This document shows positions 1-7,397 of a stretch of 64,000 nt of DNA, in pieces. Under the pieces are notes generated by a model. It did not search any database and was not told where the DNA came from. It saw nothing but the letters and a program-made list of their open reading frames with translations. The position numbers and the translations under genes are program-made. The DNA comes from Candidatus Gastranaerophilales bacterium (GTDB lineage Bacteria > Cyanobacteriota > Vampirovibrionia > Gastranaerophilales > Gastranaerophilaceae). The stretch is from contig CALUYW010000007.1 in NCBI GenBank assembly GCA_944325105.1, positions 1 to 64,000 of the forward strand. The letters run 5' to 3'. The number at the start of each line of letters is the position of its first letter. The first letter of the stretch is position 1.

Positions 1-197
1 TGGCTCAAGTGGTTATTTGAGGATAAGGTGGGATGCAAGTGAGCAGGAGTAGCGAACAATTAGTGCACTTGTGTGCATATCCTTATGCCTCCTTGTAAAT
101 TTTAACGGGGCACAAGCCCCGTAGAAAATTTACTACGCAGGTTTTGTATCTTTTGGGTACGGCTCCAGTATAAATTTACTTCCGTGCCCGTTTTTTT
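1..197 (+). ncRNA. 3' part of a structured RNA (identity unknown)
   Basis: No frame stays open here, but the plus strand folds well. A rod pairs 19-28 with 81-91 (10 bp, one bulged G) and, inside it, 35-41 with 66-72 (7 bp). A second hairpin pairs 95-103 with 125-133 and 105-111 with 116-122. A third hairpin at 155-189 is followed by seven T residues. This looks like the 3' end of a stable RNA or a long 3' UTR whose 5' part lies outside the window. The rod shape recalls 6S RNA, but I see no diagnostic motif of 6S, tmRNA, SRP RNA or RNase P RNA, so I do not name it. Confidence 0.4.
155..197 (+). terminator. Rho-independent terminator of the upstream structured RNA
   Basis: GGGTACGG (155-162) pairs with CCGTGCCC (182-189), including one G-U pair, and a T run follows at 191-197. 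The T tract lies on the plus strand, so it ends plus-strand transcription entering from the left. It does not serve the minus-strand sigma gene that stops next to it. Confidence 0.7.
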
Positions 198-199
198 AT

Positions 200-820
200 T
201 TACACAATCTCATTCTTAACAAGTTCGTCTTTAATTTTATCAAGACCTGATTTTATAATTCTTGATATTCTTGACGGGGATATAGAGAATTCTTCTGATA
301 ATTCGTGAAGTTTTTTTTCTTGAAAAAATTTAGACTCAATAAGCTCTCTTTCGCGTCTGGGAAGAGTAGATATTGCTTTTTTAATGGCTTCTGACATTTG
401 CTCAAATTCGCAAGACTCTTCGGGGTTTTTCCTTGCGTCTTTTACTTCAAAGGGCTTATCGTTATCATACATTTCATCTGTAGATAAAATTGTTTTATAA
501 ATAGCCTCTCTGATTTCATTTGCCTGCGCTTCGCTTTCTTTGCAGTTGTGGCGAACTCCGTGCCATCTATATCGTCGTCTAAGTTCGTTTCTTATTGCCC
601 ATTTTATGGCAGTAGAAAGATACGAGTCGTTATATGCTTCGTTTTTATCATCCGAACATAATATATCAACAGTTTGTATGCCTATATTTACAAGTTCATC
701 AAACTCAATCAGGTGCTGAGATGATATGCTCTTATATTCAACCTTGGCTATTTTATTGATAAGGTCAAGGTAACTCCTCAATTTGGCATTTTTTTCAATT
801 TTGTGTCTTAAATTTTCCAT
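200..820 (-). CDS. small sigma-70 family factor, sigma-28/FliA-like
   Basis: This 206-residue protein has a sigma region 2 segment (about 40-100, with the core-binding and -10 helix stretch AIRNELRRRYRW) and a C-terminal region 4 helix-turn-helix (about 150-200, LPRRERELI then ELSEEFSISPSRISRI). The region 4 turn SxSRISxI resembles the FliA/WhiG group (ESRVSQ). Region 3 is reduced to a charged linker and there is no region 1.1. It should direct RNA polymerase to an alternative promoter set. It is monocistronic and sits between an RNA terminator and the divergent rplJ promoter. Assignment to the sigma family is firm; the sigma-28 subgroup is inference, helped by a matching promoter and a FlgM-like gene near 58 kb. 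Confidence 0.82.
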   Translation of the reverse strand: MENLRHKIEKNAKLRSYLDLINKIAKVEYKSISSQHLIEFDELVNIGIQTVDILCSDDKNEAYNDSYLSTAIKWAIRNELRRRYRWHGVRHNCKESEAQANEIREAIYKTILSTDEMYDNDKPFEVKDARKNPEESCEFEQMSEAIKKAISTLPRRERELIESKFFQEKKLHELSEEFSISPSRISRIIKSGLDKIKDELVKNEIV

Positions 821-838
821 CTTTGTTTTACCAGAGTA

Positions 839-869
839 ATTATAATACCAGAAAAACTTAACTTGTCAC
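839..869 (-). promoter_or_regulatory. candidate promoter of the sigma factor gene
   Basis: Read on the minus strand, a perfect TATAAT (839-844) lies 18 bases before the start codon. A GTGACA box (864-869) lies 19 bases further upstream, so the spacing is slightly long. Two tandem copies of tgtatatact (901-920) lie behind it. Confidence 0.4.
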
Positions 870-900
870 TATTTTTTTAAAATATATTGTGTTATGTTCC

Positions 901-920
901 TGTATATACTTGTATATACT
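901..920. repeat. tandem 10-bp direct repeat tgtatatact x2
   Basis: Two exact adjacent copies lie between the divergent sigma and rplJ promoters, one helical turn apart. The same 10-mer recurs at 27643-27652 before the 27694 gene, with a partial copy at 27623-27630. It could be a regulator site or just AT-rich sequence. Confidence 0.4.
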
Positions 921-955
921 GAAAAACGGAAATTTAATATTTGTAACATTTTTTA

Positions 956-984
956 TTGACAATGGCTGTTGTTTAATATATGGT
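956..984 (+). promoter_or_regulatory. rplJ promoter
   Basis: A consensus -35 TTGACA sits at 956-961. The -10 falls in the AT-rich stretch 977-984 (TATATG or TATGGT, depending on a 15- or 17-base spacer). Transcription would start near 990 and give a leader of about 165 bases. Confidence 0.5.
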
Positions 985-1000
985 ATTTTTGTACCCAAGA

Positions 1001-1110
1001 CAGTCGGTGCAAATTTATGGAATTTGCTTAATTTCCGGCCCAGGTAACAATAAAGTTGAATATACTTGTTTGTTATTGTTTTGCGTGTACAAATATGTTC
1101 GCAAGACTTT
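1001..1110 (+). promoter_or_regulatory. structured 5' leader of rplJ-rplL (probable L10 leader)
   Basis: The transcribed leader contains three successive hairpins: 1009-1015 with 1021-1027 (7 bp), 1046-1053 with 1073-1080 (8 bp) and 1081-1085 with 1100-1104 (5 bp). Leaders of rplJL operons in many bacteria bind the L10-(L7/L12) complex and repress their own translation. Position and folding fit that role; I cannot confirm the family's consensus by eye. Confidence 0.5.
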
Positions 1111-1155
1111 TTAGTTTATATGCGAAAAACCCTTTAGAAAGGAGCGCATTTTAAA

Positions 1156-1677
1156 ATGGCAACAAAGGCTTTTAAAAACGAGAAAATCGAATATTTTAAA
1201 AAGCAGTTTGAGCAGGCAAAAGTTGCAATCGTTACAGACTATCGCGGTCTTAGCGTAGAAGAAATTACAGAACTTCGTCGTGAACTGCAAAAACAAAATT
1301 CCGATTATACCGTTACTAAAAACACTTTGTGTAAAATTGCTTCTAAGGGTACAAATTTTGAAGCTGTTGAAGCTTTAATGCAAGGCCCGAGCGCTATTGC
1401 TTTTGGTTTCGGTGATGAAGTAAGTGCAGCAAAAGTTGTTGCAAAATTCATTAAAGAAAACAAAAAAGGTGAAATCTTGGGCGGTGTGCTTGACGGTAAA
1501 TTATTAAGCGCGCAAGAAGCTCAACAACTTGCAAAAATGCCCTCAAAAGAAGAGCTTTACGCAAAAATGCTTGGTTCTATCAATTCGCCCGCTTCAGGCA
1601 TTGTTTACAGTGTCAATGGCGTTATGAGCGCGTTGGTTAGAGCAATCGATGCTGTTGCAAAACAAAAAGCATCATAA
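1156..1677 (+). CDS. rplJ: 50S ribosomal protein L10
   Basis: The protein forms the base of the ribosomal stalk and carries L7/L12 dimers. At 173 residues it has the usual length. The N-terminal 23S-binding domain contains the typical VTDYRGLSVEEITELRREL stretch (about 26-45) and VTKNTL, and the C-terminal helix that binds L7/L12 follows. The start is set by AAAGGAG about 10 bases upstream. It is cotranscribed with rplL 33 bases downstream. rplK-rplA are not upstream and rpoBC is not downstream, so the usual rplKAJL-rpoBC cluster is broken up here. Confidence 0.97.
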   Translation: MATKAFKNEKIEYFKKQFEQAKVAIVTDYRGLSVEEITELRRELQKQNSDYTVTKNTLCKIASKGTNFEAVEALMQGPSAIAFGFGDEVSAAKVVAKFIKENKKGEILGGVLDGKLLSAQEAQQLAKMPSKEELYAKMLGSINSPASGIVYSVNGVMSALVRAIDAVAKQKAS

Positions 1678-1710
1678 GATTACAAAAATAATAGTTGAAA
1701 GGATAAAAAA

Positions 1711-2091
1711 ATGAGCAACGTAGAAACAATTTTAGAATCAATTGAAAAATTAACTCTTATTGAAGCAGCTGAACTTGTTAAAGCTATGGAAGAAAAATTT
1801 GGCGTATCTGCAGCAGCTCCTGTAGCAGTTGCAGCAGCAGCTCCCGCAGCAGGTGCAGCAGAAGCAGGTGCTGAAGAAGCTTCTGAAGTAACTGTTGTAT
1901 TAGCATCAGCAGGCGCTAACAAAATCCCCGTACTTAAAATCGTTCGTGAAATCACAGGTCTTGGCTTGAAAGAAGCTAAAGATTTAGTTGATGGCGCTCC
2001 TAAACCAATCAAAGAAAATGTTAAAAAAGAAGAAGCTGCTGAAATGAAGAAAAAACTTGAAGAAGCAGGCGCTACTGTTGAATTAAAATAG
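1711..2091 (+). CDS. rplL: 50S ribosomal protein L7/L12
   Basis: This 126-residue stalk protein recruits translation GTPases. It has an N-terminal dimerisation domain, an Ala-rich flexible hinge (about 35-57) and the conserved C-terminal domain with [20 protein letters not shown] and [11 protein letters not shown]. An AAAGGA site lies 10 bases before ATG. It is the second and last gene of the rplJ operon, which ends at a strong terminator. Strong use of GCA/GCT and GAA codons fits high expression. Confidence 0.98.
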   Translation: MSNVETILESIEKLTLIEAAELVKAMEEKFGVSAAAPVAVAAAAPAAGAAEAGAEEASEVTVVLASAGANKIPVLKIVREITGLGLKEAKDLVDGAPKPIKENVKKEEAAEMKKKLEEAGATVELK

Positions 2092-2113
2092 TTCCGTTTC
2101 TTTAATTCTTTTT

Positions 2114-2141
2114 AAGCCCCTGAATTTTCAGGGGCTTTTTG
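2114..2141 (+). terminator. terminator of rplJ-rplL
   Basis: AAGCCCCTGAA pairs with TTCAGGGGCTT around a tiny loop and is followed by a T run. Confidence 0.85.
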
Positions 2142-2173
2142 ATTAAAAAATATTTTTGTGTTTGAATAATCTT

Positions 2174-3304
2174 ATGAAGGAAAAAGAACAAAAAAAGAAA
2201 ATAAAAGTAGCATTCCCGCATATGGGAACAATATATATCGCCTGGGCAGCCGCACTCAAAAAAATGGGAATTGAGCCTTTTGTACCCCCTTATACAAGCA
2301 AAAGAACATTGTCACTGGGGACAAAAAACTCCCCCGAGGCAATATGTTTACCTTATAAACTTATTTTGGGGAATTTTATTGAAGCAATTGAAGGTGGTGC
2401 GGATTATGTTGCTATGATTACATCCCCCGGTATATGCAGGCTTGGCGAGTACGGTAAAAGTATTAAAAATGTTCTTGAAGAATTAGGCTATCATGCTAAT
2501 TATATTGAGCTTTCTCTGTATGACGGTTTTAAGGGCATGTATGATTTTCTTGTTAATTTAACAGGCTCAAAAAATATTATTCAGATAATCCGCGCTATAA
2601 ATATCGCAGTAAGAAAAGTTTTTGCAATGGATGAGTTGCAAAATTTCCTTTCATACCACAGAGCGCGCGAGATAAACTATGGCGACAGTGAAAAAGCTCA
2701 TAAGCGTGCGCTTAAGTATATTATGGACGCTAATTCATCTAAAGAGCTGAAAAAAGCCCTTAAAAAAGGCTTAAGAGAGATTTCAAACGTCAAAATCGAC
2801 CCAAATCGTGAAGTATTGCATGTTGATTTAACGGGCGAAATATTCCTTGTTTTGGATAGTTTTTCAAATCAAAATATAGAGCGTGAACTTGGCAAACTTG
2901 GAGTTCAAGTCAGAAGAAGCCTTACTATAAGCGGATTTTTAAAAGATGCCATAATTCCAAAAATGTGCAAGCGTGGCGAAACTCACCTTGAGAGAGCCTA
3001 TCGAATGGCTAAGCCCTATCTAATGCGCGACATTGGCGGAGATGCACTTGAGTGTATCAGTGATGTTATGTATGCTCAGGAAAAAGGTACAGATGGTTTA
3101 ATTCACGTGTCACCTTTTACTTGCATGCCTGAAATTATGTCACAGAATATCTTCCCTAAAATGAGAGAAGATGTTAATCTGCCGATTTTGAGCCTTATTA
3201 TGGATGAACAAACAGGCAAGGCGGGTTATATCACAAGGCTTGAGGCGTTTGTTGACTTAATGAGAAGAAAAAAACGCCGTCAGGCTATGCAGGTTGCTGA
3301 CTAA
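2174..3304 (+). CDS. 2-hydroxyacyl-CoA dehydratase activase-related protein (COG3580-like)
   Basis: A 376-residue soluble protein of the family found as 'CoA protein activase' next to BadF/HgdC-type ATPases. The N-terminal part has PHMGTIYIAWAAALKKMGIE and an ICLPYKLILGNF motif with one Cys. It also has SPGICRLGEY and C-terminal FTCMPEIM and DEQTGKAGYITRLEAF motifs, so several conserved Cys could hold an Fe-S cluster. No ASKHA ATPase domain is present. The physiological substrate is unknown. ATG 2174 is preferred to an in-frame TTG at 2156. A paralogue of the companion type lies at 38343-39422. The gene stands alone between the rplL terminator and the OppD gene. Confidence 0.75.
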   Translation: MKEKEQKKKIKVAFPHMGTIYIAWAAALKKMGIEPFVPPYTSKRTLSLGTKNSPEAICLPYKLILGNFIEAIEGGADYVAMITSPGICRLGEYGKSIKNVLEELGYHANYIELSLYDGFKGMYDFLVNLTGSKNIIQIIRAINIAVRKVFAMDELQNFLSYHRAREINYGDSEKAHKRALKYIMDANSSKELKKALKKGLREISNVKIDPNREVLHVDLTGEIFLVLDSFSNQNIERELGKLGVQVRRSLTISGFLKDAIIPKMCKRGETHLERAYRMAKPYLMRDIGGDALECISDVMYAQEKGTDGLIHVSPFTCMPEIMSQNIFPKMREDVNLPILSLIMDEQTGKAGYITRLEAFVDLMRRKKRRQAMQVAD

Positions 3305-3342
3305 ATTACTCTTTAGGTTCTTTTTAAAGTTTTTCAATATGC

Positions 3343-3348
3343 TATAAT
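3343..3348 (+). promoter_or_regulatory. -10 box of the OppD gene, leaderless start
   Basis: A perfect TATAAT is followed by six T residues and then the ATG at 3355. Transcription would start at or next to the A of the start codon. No Shine-Dalgarno sequence precedes the ATG. Confidence 0.6.
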
Positions 3349-3354
3349 TTTTTT

Positions 3355-4305
3355 ATGCAGCCTGTATTAGAGATAAAAAATTACTCACTTGGACTTAGTA
3401 TAGATGATAGTGTCTATAAGGTTTTAAACAATATTAATTTTACTTTTTACAAGGGTAAAATACACGCCATAGTCGGTGAATCGGGCTGCGGTAAGACAAT
3501 GAGTGTGATGAGTGTTCTTAAACTTTTGCCCAAAAATTCAAAAGTATTGAGCGGTGAAATACTTTTTGAGGGCTTAGATTTGCTAAAACTAAGCGAAAAA
3601 GAAATAAGGAAAATAAGAGGCAGAAAAATTGCACTTATTCCTCAAGACCCCATGACCAGTCTAAACCCGCTCTATACTGTTGAAAATCAACTTATAGAAA
3701 CAATAATGATGCACAATGACATAAGTCATAATGAGGCATTTAAAAAAGCAATTGAAGTACTCAAGAGTGTTGAATTTCCAAATCCTGAAGATAGGATAAA
3801 GTCCTACCCCCATGAGCTCTCCGGCGGTATGAAGCAAAGGGTAATAATTGCTATGGCGCTTGCAGCAAATGCTGATATTTTAATAGCAGATGAGCCGACA
3901 ACGGCGCTTGATGTTACAATTCAAGCGCAAATTTTAAAATTATTGGAAAAAATTAAAGAGCAAGGTAAAACAATTATCTTAATAACACACGATTTAGGCG
4001 TTGTAGCCAGGTATAGTGATGATATCTCTATTATGTATCTTGGTAATGTTGTTGAGCGCGCTCAAAGCGATGAGCTTTTTAAAAATCCTCATCATCCGTA
4101 CACAAGAGCTTTAATTGATGCGCTGCCCGTTAGAAAAGGTAAAAAATTAAAAAATATAAAAGGTCAGCCAAGTGCTTTAACGGAACCTATTTTTGGCTGT
4201 CCGTTTCACCCGCGTTGCCAAAGAGCTGATGATACTTGTGCTTCTAAATTGCCGCATTTAGAAAATATCGGCAATTCTTCTGTTGCGTGCCACCACCCTC
4301 TATAG
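3355..4305 (+). CDS. oligopeptide/nickel-type ABC transporter ATPase (OppD/DppD family)
   Basis: A complete ABC ATPase of 316 residues. It has Walker A GESGCGKT (41-48), Q-loop IPQDPMTSLNP (about 95-105), signature LSGGMKQR (155-162), Walker B ILIADE (175-180) and H-loop His 212. The C-terminal tail has the Cys-containing CPFHPRCQRADDTC segment typical of OppD/DppD. It should energise peptide or metal import with two membrane permeases and a binding protein, none of which is encoded nearby, so it must pair with subunits made elsewhere. The start is probably leaderless. Confidence 0.85.
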   Translation: MQPVLEIKNYSLGLSIDDSVYKVLNNINFTFYKGKIHAIVGESGCGKTMSVMSVLKLLPKNSKVLSGEILFEGLDLLKLSEKEIRKIRGRKIALIPQDPMTSLNPLYTVENQLIETIMMHNDISHNEAFKKAIEVLKSVEFPNPEDRIKSYPHELSGGMKQRVIIAMALAANADILIADEPTTALDVTIQAQILKLLEKIKEQGKTIILITHDLGVVARYSDDISIMYLGNVVERAQSDELFKNPHHPYTRALIDALPVRKGKKLKNIKGQPSALTEPIFGCPFHPRCQRADDTCASKLPHLENIGNSSVACHHPL

Positions 4306-4323
4306 TTGATTAATTTTTTTGTT

Positions 4324-4329
4324 TATAAT
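4324..4329 (+). promoter_or_regulatory. -10 box of rpsB-tsf
   Basis: A perfect TATAAT lies about 115 bases before the rpsB ATG, leaving a leader of about 110 bases. A small hairpin (GGTA gtta TACC, near 4377-4388) and a C/G-rich patch follow. The leader may be an S2 autoregulatory region, but I see no decisive motif. Confidence 0.45.
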
Positions 4330-4445
4330 ACACTTTTTTTAGATAAGGTTTAATTTAAAATTCGTATGGTAGTTATACCAGCCCGCGCCAATAGGGGTAG
4401 AAGTTTAAACCTTGAGTGTATAAGAAATTGAAAGGATTAAAAACT

Positions 4446-5201
4446 ATGGCAGTAGCAACATTAGTCGAATTACTCGATGCTGGTGTACACTTTGGTCACC
4501 AAACACAAAAATGGAACCCAAAAATGAAACCGTTTATTTTTGGTGCAAAAAACGGTATCTATATTCTTGATTTAAGAAAAACTTCAGATAAATTGGATGA
4601 AGCTTATGAAGCTGTTAGAGAAATGGCTGCAAGAGGCAGAAACATCCTTTTTGTAGGTACTAAAAAACAAGCTATGGATGTTATTGCACAAGAAGCAACT
4701 CGTGCAGGTGCATACTATGTTAACCGCAGATGGTTAGGCGGTATGATGACTAACTTTGAAACAATCAGAGGCAGAGTTAACAAACTTCGTGAACTTGAAT
4801 CATTTATGGAATCAGGTCACGCTCAAAAGCTTCCTAAAAAAGAAGTTGCTCAACTAAACAGACAACTTGCAAAATTATCAAAAACTCTTGGCGGTATCAA
4901 AGAAATGAAAGGCATGCCTGATATGCTTTTTGTTGTTGACCAAAAGAAAGAGCTTATTGCAATTCAAGAAGCTAACAAGTTGAACATTCCTGTTATCTGT
5001 CTTGCTGATACAAACGCTGACCCTGACGGCATTGACTACATTATCCCGGGTAACGATGACGCTTTGCGCTCAATCAAGCTTGTTGCTTCAAAATTAGCTG
5101 ATGCAATTTTAGAAGGTAAAGAACTCAGACAAAATAAAGCTGCTGACGTTAAAAAGATTGAAAAAATCGAAGCAGCAGACGCTAATGTTACAGCTGAATA
5201 A
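4446..5201 (+). CDS. rpsB: 30S ribosomal protein S2
   Basis: This 251-residue small-subunit protein binds at the head-body junction and helps load S1. It shows the family start [19 protein letters not shown], then [31 protein letters not shown] and PDMLFVVD. The ATG at 4446 is chosen over an upstream in-frame ATG at 4416 because AAAGGA lies about 10 bases before it and it gives the normal N terminus. It is transcribed with tsf 16 bases downstream, the near-universal pairing. pyrH and frr, which often follow, are 16 kb away. Confidence 0.97.
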   Translation: MAVATLVELLDAGVHFGHQTQKWNPKMKPFIFGAKNGIYILDLRKTSDKLDEAYEAVREMAARGRNILFVGTKKQAMDVIAQEATRAGAYYVNRRWLGGMMTNFETIRGRVNKLRELESFMESGHAQKLPKKEVAQLNRQLAKLSKTLGGIKEMKGMPDMLFVVDQKKELIAIQEANKLNIPVICLADTNADPDGIDYIIPGNDDALRSIKLVASKLADAILEGKELRQNKAADVKKIEKIEAADANVTAE

Positions 5202-5217
5202 ATAAAAGGAGTAAAAA

Positions 5218-6105
5218 ATGGAAATAAAAGCCTCTATGGTAAAAGAACTCAGAGATAAAACAGGCGCCGGCATGATGGATGCCAAAAAAGCCCTTGTTGA
5301 AGCTGAGGGCGATATGGAAAAAGCTGCAGAAATCCTTAGACAAAAAGGTATTGCTTCTGCAGATAAGAAAATGGGAAGAATAGCAGCCGAAGGCGCTATT
5401 GCTTCATTTATCGAAGATAAAGTCGGTGCAATGGTTGAACTTAACTGTGAAACTGACTTTGTTGCAAAAAATGAAAACTTCAAAGACCTTGCTAACATGA
5501 TGGCTCAAGCAGTTGCTAAATTAAACCCTAAATCTGTTGAAGAACTTCTTGAACTTGATTGCCCAGTATGCAAGAAAAAAATCGACGAAGTTGTTAAAGA
5601 ACAAATTGCAAAAATTGGTGAAAAAATCACTATCAGAAGATTTGTTCGCTACGAAGCTCCATGCTGCGTTTCTACATACATCCACAATGGCAAAATTGGT
5701 GTATTGCTTGAAACAAAATGTGAAGGCGCATGTTCAGATGAAACAAAAGCTATTGCAAAAGATATCTGCTTGCACATTGCTTCATCTGCTCCCGAGTTTG
5801 TTTCAAGAGAGCAAATTCCTCAATCTGTAATTGATGAAGAAACAAGAATAGAAATGGGTAAAGAAGACCTTGCAAACAAACCTGAAGCAATCAGAGCAAA
5901 AATTGTTGAAGGCCGTGTAAATAAACAAATGGCTCACAAGGTTCTTCTTGAACAACCTTTTGTTAAAAACCCTGACGAAACAGTTGAGCAATTAATCAAA
6001 GGTAAGTTATCAATTGTTAAGTTTGACAGATTTGTTCTTGGTGAAGGCTTGGAAAAAAGACAAGATAACTTCGCTGAAGAAGTTATGAACCAAATCAAAG
6101 GCTAG
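5218..6105 (+). CDS. tsf: translation elongation factor Ts
   Basis: EF-Ts recycles EF-Tu by exchanging GDP for GTP. The 295-residue protein has the N-terminal UBA-like module (about 1-50, KELRDKTGAGMMDAKKAL), the core TDFVAKNENF motif (about 80-90), and a dimerisation region ending in a helical C-terminus. A short Cys-bearing insertion (CPVCKK, about 117-122, and a second Cys pair near 150) is unusual for the family. The start has AAGGAG eight bases upstream. A terminator follows. Confidence 0.97.
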   Translation: MEIKASMVKELRDKTGAGMMDAKKALVEAEGDMEKAAEILRQKGIASADKKMGRIAAEGAIASFIEDKVGAMVELNCETDFVAKNENFKDLANMMAQAVAKLNPKSVEELLELDCPVCKKKIDEVVKEQIAKIGEKITIRRFVRYEAPCCVSTYIHNGKIGVLLETKCEGACSDETKAIAKDICLHIASSAPEFVSREQIPQSVIDEETRIEMGKEDLANKPEAIRAKIVEGRVNKQMAHKVLLEQPFVKNPDETVEQLIKGKLSIVKFDRFVLGEGLEKRQDNFAEEVMNQIKG

Positions 6106-6121
6106 TAGTTTATTGCATATT

Positions 6122-6156
6122 AAAATACCCTTGCTTGTGGCTGGGGTATTTTTTTG
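6122..6156 (+). terminator. terminator of rpsB-tsf
   Basis: AAAATACCC (6122-6130) pairs with GGGTATTTT (6144-6152), and the T run continues to 6155. Confidence 0.75.
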
Positions 6157-6182
6157 CACTTGATATATGTTAGTGGTAGAAT
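6154..6182 (+). promoter_or_regulatory. queD-uppP promoter, leaderless start
   Basis: TTGCAC (6154-6159), a 17-base spacer and TAGAAT (6177-6182) end six bases before the queD ATG at 6189, which has no Shine-Dalgarno sequence. The predicted mRNA starts at the initiation codon. Confidence 0.55.
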
Positions 6183-6188
6183 TTAGCT

Positions 6189-6545
6189 ATGTTTGAAGTA
6201 AAGATAGAAACACATTTTTCATCCGCGCACCATTTGCTTAACTACAAAGGCAACTGCGAAAACCAGCACGGACACAACTGGAAAGTAGAAGTTTATATTC
6301 AAGGGACTGAGCTTGATAAGTCAAATATTCTTATGGACTTTAAAATTTTAAAGAGAAAAGTTAACGAGATTGTAGATTATCTTGACCATAAAGATATTAA
6401 TGAATTGCCTGAGTTTCAAGGGGTTTCACCGAGTTCGGAGATAATTTCAAAATTTATTTATCAAAAAGTTAAAGAGCAATTTAGTGGTGTTTCAAGGGTT
6501 AACGTCTGGGAAACACCGACATCGCGCGCATCATACTGGGAGTAA
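6189..6545 (+). CDS. queD: 6-carboxy-tetrahydropterin synthase QueD
   Basis: QueD makes 6-carboxy-5,6,7,8-tetrahydropterin from 7,8-dihydroneopterin triphosphate, the first committed step to the 7-deazaguanine precursor of queuosine. At 118 residues it has the family length. It shows the zinc ligands in SSAHHL (His 15) and QHGHNW (His 27, 29) with the catalytic Cys 24 just before, and the later DHKDIN and WETPTSRASY motifs. It is transcribed with uppP nine bases downstream. The pathway's last reductase QueH is encoded 19 kb away at 25691-26236. Confidence 0.9.
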   Translation: MFEVKIETHFSSAHHLLNYKGNCENQHGHNWKVEVYIQGTELDKSNILMDFKILKRKVNEIVDYLDHKDINELPEFQGVSPSSEIISKFIYQKVKEQFSGVSRVNVWETPTSRASYWE

Positions 6546-6554
6546 GGAGTAATT

Positions 6555-7397
6555 ATGCAAACACTGCAAGCGGTTATTGTTGGAGCAGTACAGGGTATAA
6601 GTGAGTTTTTGCCGATTTCAAGTTCGGCGCACATTGTCTTTGCTCAGTCTTTATATAAGCTTTTTTGCGGCGTACAGTTTCTTGGTGATGTCGGCTCGGA
6701 AGAAATTTTCTTTGATATTATGGTGCACTTGGCTACCTTGCTTGCGGTTTTGATATTCTTTTTTAAAGATATTGTTGATATTGTAAAGGCTTTTTTTGTC
6801 GGTTTAGTAAAAAAAGACTACACATCAGTTGATTTTAAAACTGCGGTTTTTATAATAGCGGCTACCCCTGTTACCTGCATTGTAGCACTATTGCTTAAAG
6901 AGCCGACTCACGCCCTTGTAGAAAATCCAAAAATCGTAAGCTTGCTTTTAATAGTTACGGGTTTTATTCTTTTCTTTAGTGAAAAGCTAAAGTCTCAAAA
7001 CAAAGAAATGAACCTAAAAACATCCCTCTGGACCGGTTTAGCGCAGGGTCTTGCAGTGTTTCCGGGGCTTTCTCGCTCTGGTTTAACCATTGCAACACAA
7101 GTTTTTCTCGGTATAGATAGAGTTAAAGCTGCAAGGTTTTCTTTTCTTATGAGTATTCCTGTAATTTTAGGTGCTTCAATGATTTACCCGCTTTTGGAGA
7201 TGGATTTTACACAAATGGCAAAATTTAATTACACTGCAATAGGCTGGGGATTTTTAACCTCATTTGTTGTGGGATACCTTTGTATAAAATATTTTATGAA
7301 ATTGCTTGGTAAAATTACCCTTAAATGTTTCTCGTATTACTGCTTTGTCGTGGGCCTTGTGATGTTTGTACTATTTTCAGCCTGCCATCGTCTTTAA
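6555..7397 (+). CDS. uppP: undecaprenyl-diphosphatase UppP/BacA
   Basis: This polytopic membrane enzyme of 280 residues dephosphorylates undecaprenyl diphosphate so the lipid carrier can be reused for cell-wall synthesis. Family motifs are VQGISEFLPISSSAH (about 12-27) and VFPGLSRSGLTI (about 170-181), with about eight hydrophobic segments. AAGGAG lies before the ATG. The last 77 bases overlap head-on with the minus-strand 5'-nucleotidase gene. The C-terminal hydrophobic helix (FSYYCFVVGLVMFVLFSA) looks genuine, so the overlap is probably real. Confidence 0.95.
   Translation: MQTLQAVIVGAVQGISEFLPISSSAHIVFAQSLYKLFCGVQFLGDVGSEEIFFDIMVHLATLLAVLIFFFKDIVDIVKAFFVGLVKKDYTSVDFKTAVFIIAATPVTCIVALLLKEPTHALVENPKIVSLLLIVTGFILFFSEKLKSQNKEMNLKTSLWTGLAQGLAVFPGLSRSGLTIATQVFLGIDRVKAARFSFLMSIPVILGASMIYPLLEMDFTQMAKFNYTAIGWGFLTSFVVGYLCIKYFMKLLGKITLKCFSYYCFVVGLVMFVLFSACHRL

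Noticed and set aside
1081-1104. Transcription attenuator in the rplJ leader
   Set aside because: A short stem TTGCG/CGCAA is followed only by five T residues interrupted soon after, and has too little G+C to act as a terminator.
1680-2012. 110-codon minus-strand frame opposite rplL
   Set aside because: Ala/Thr/Ser-rich shadow of the Ala-rich hinge; rplL is unambiguous.
5537-5830. 97-codon plus-strand frame inside tsf
   Set aside because: Out-of-frame shadow of a highly conserved gene, without a ribosome site.
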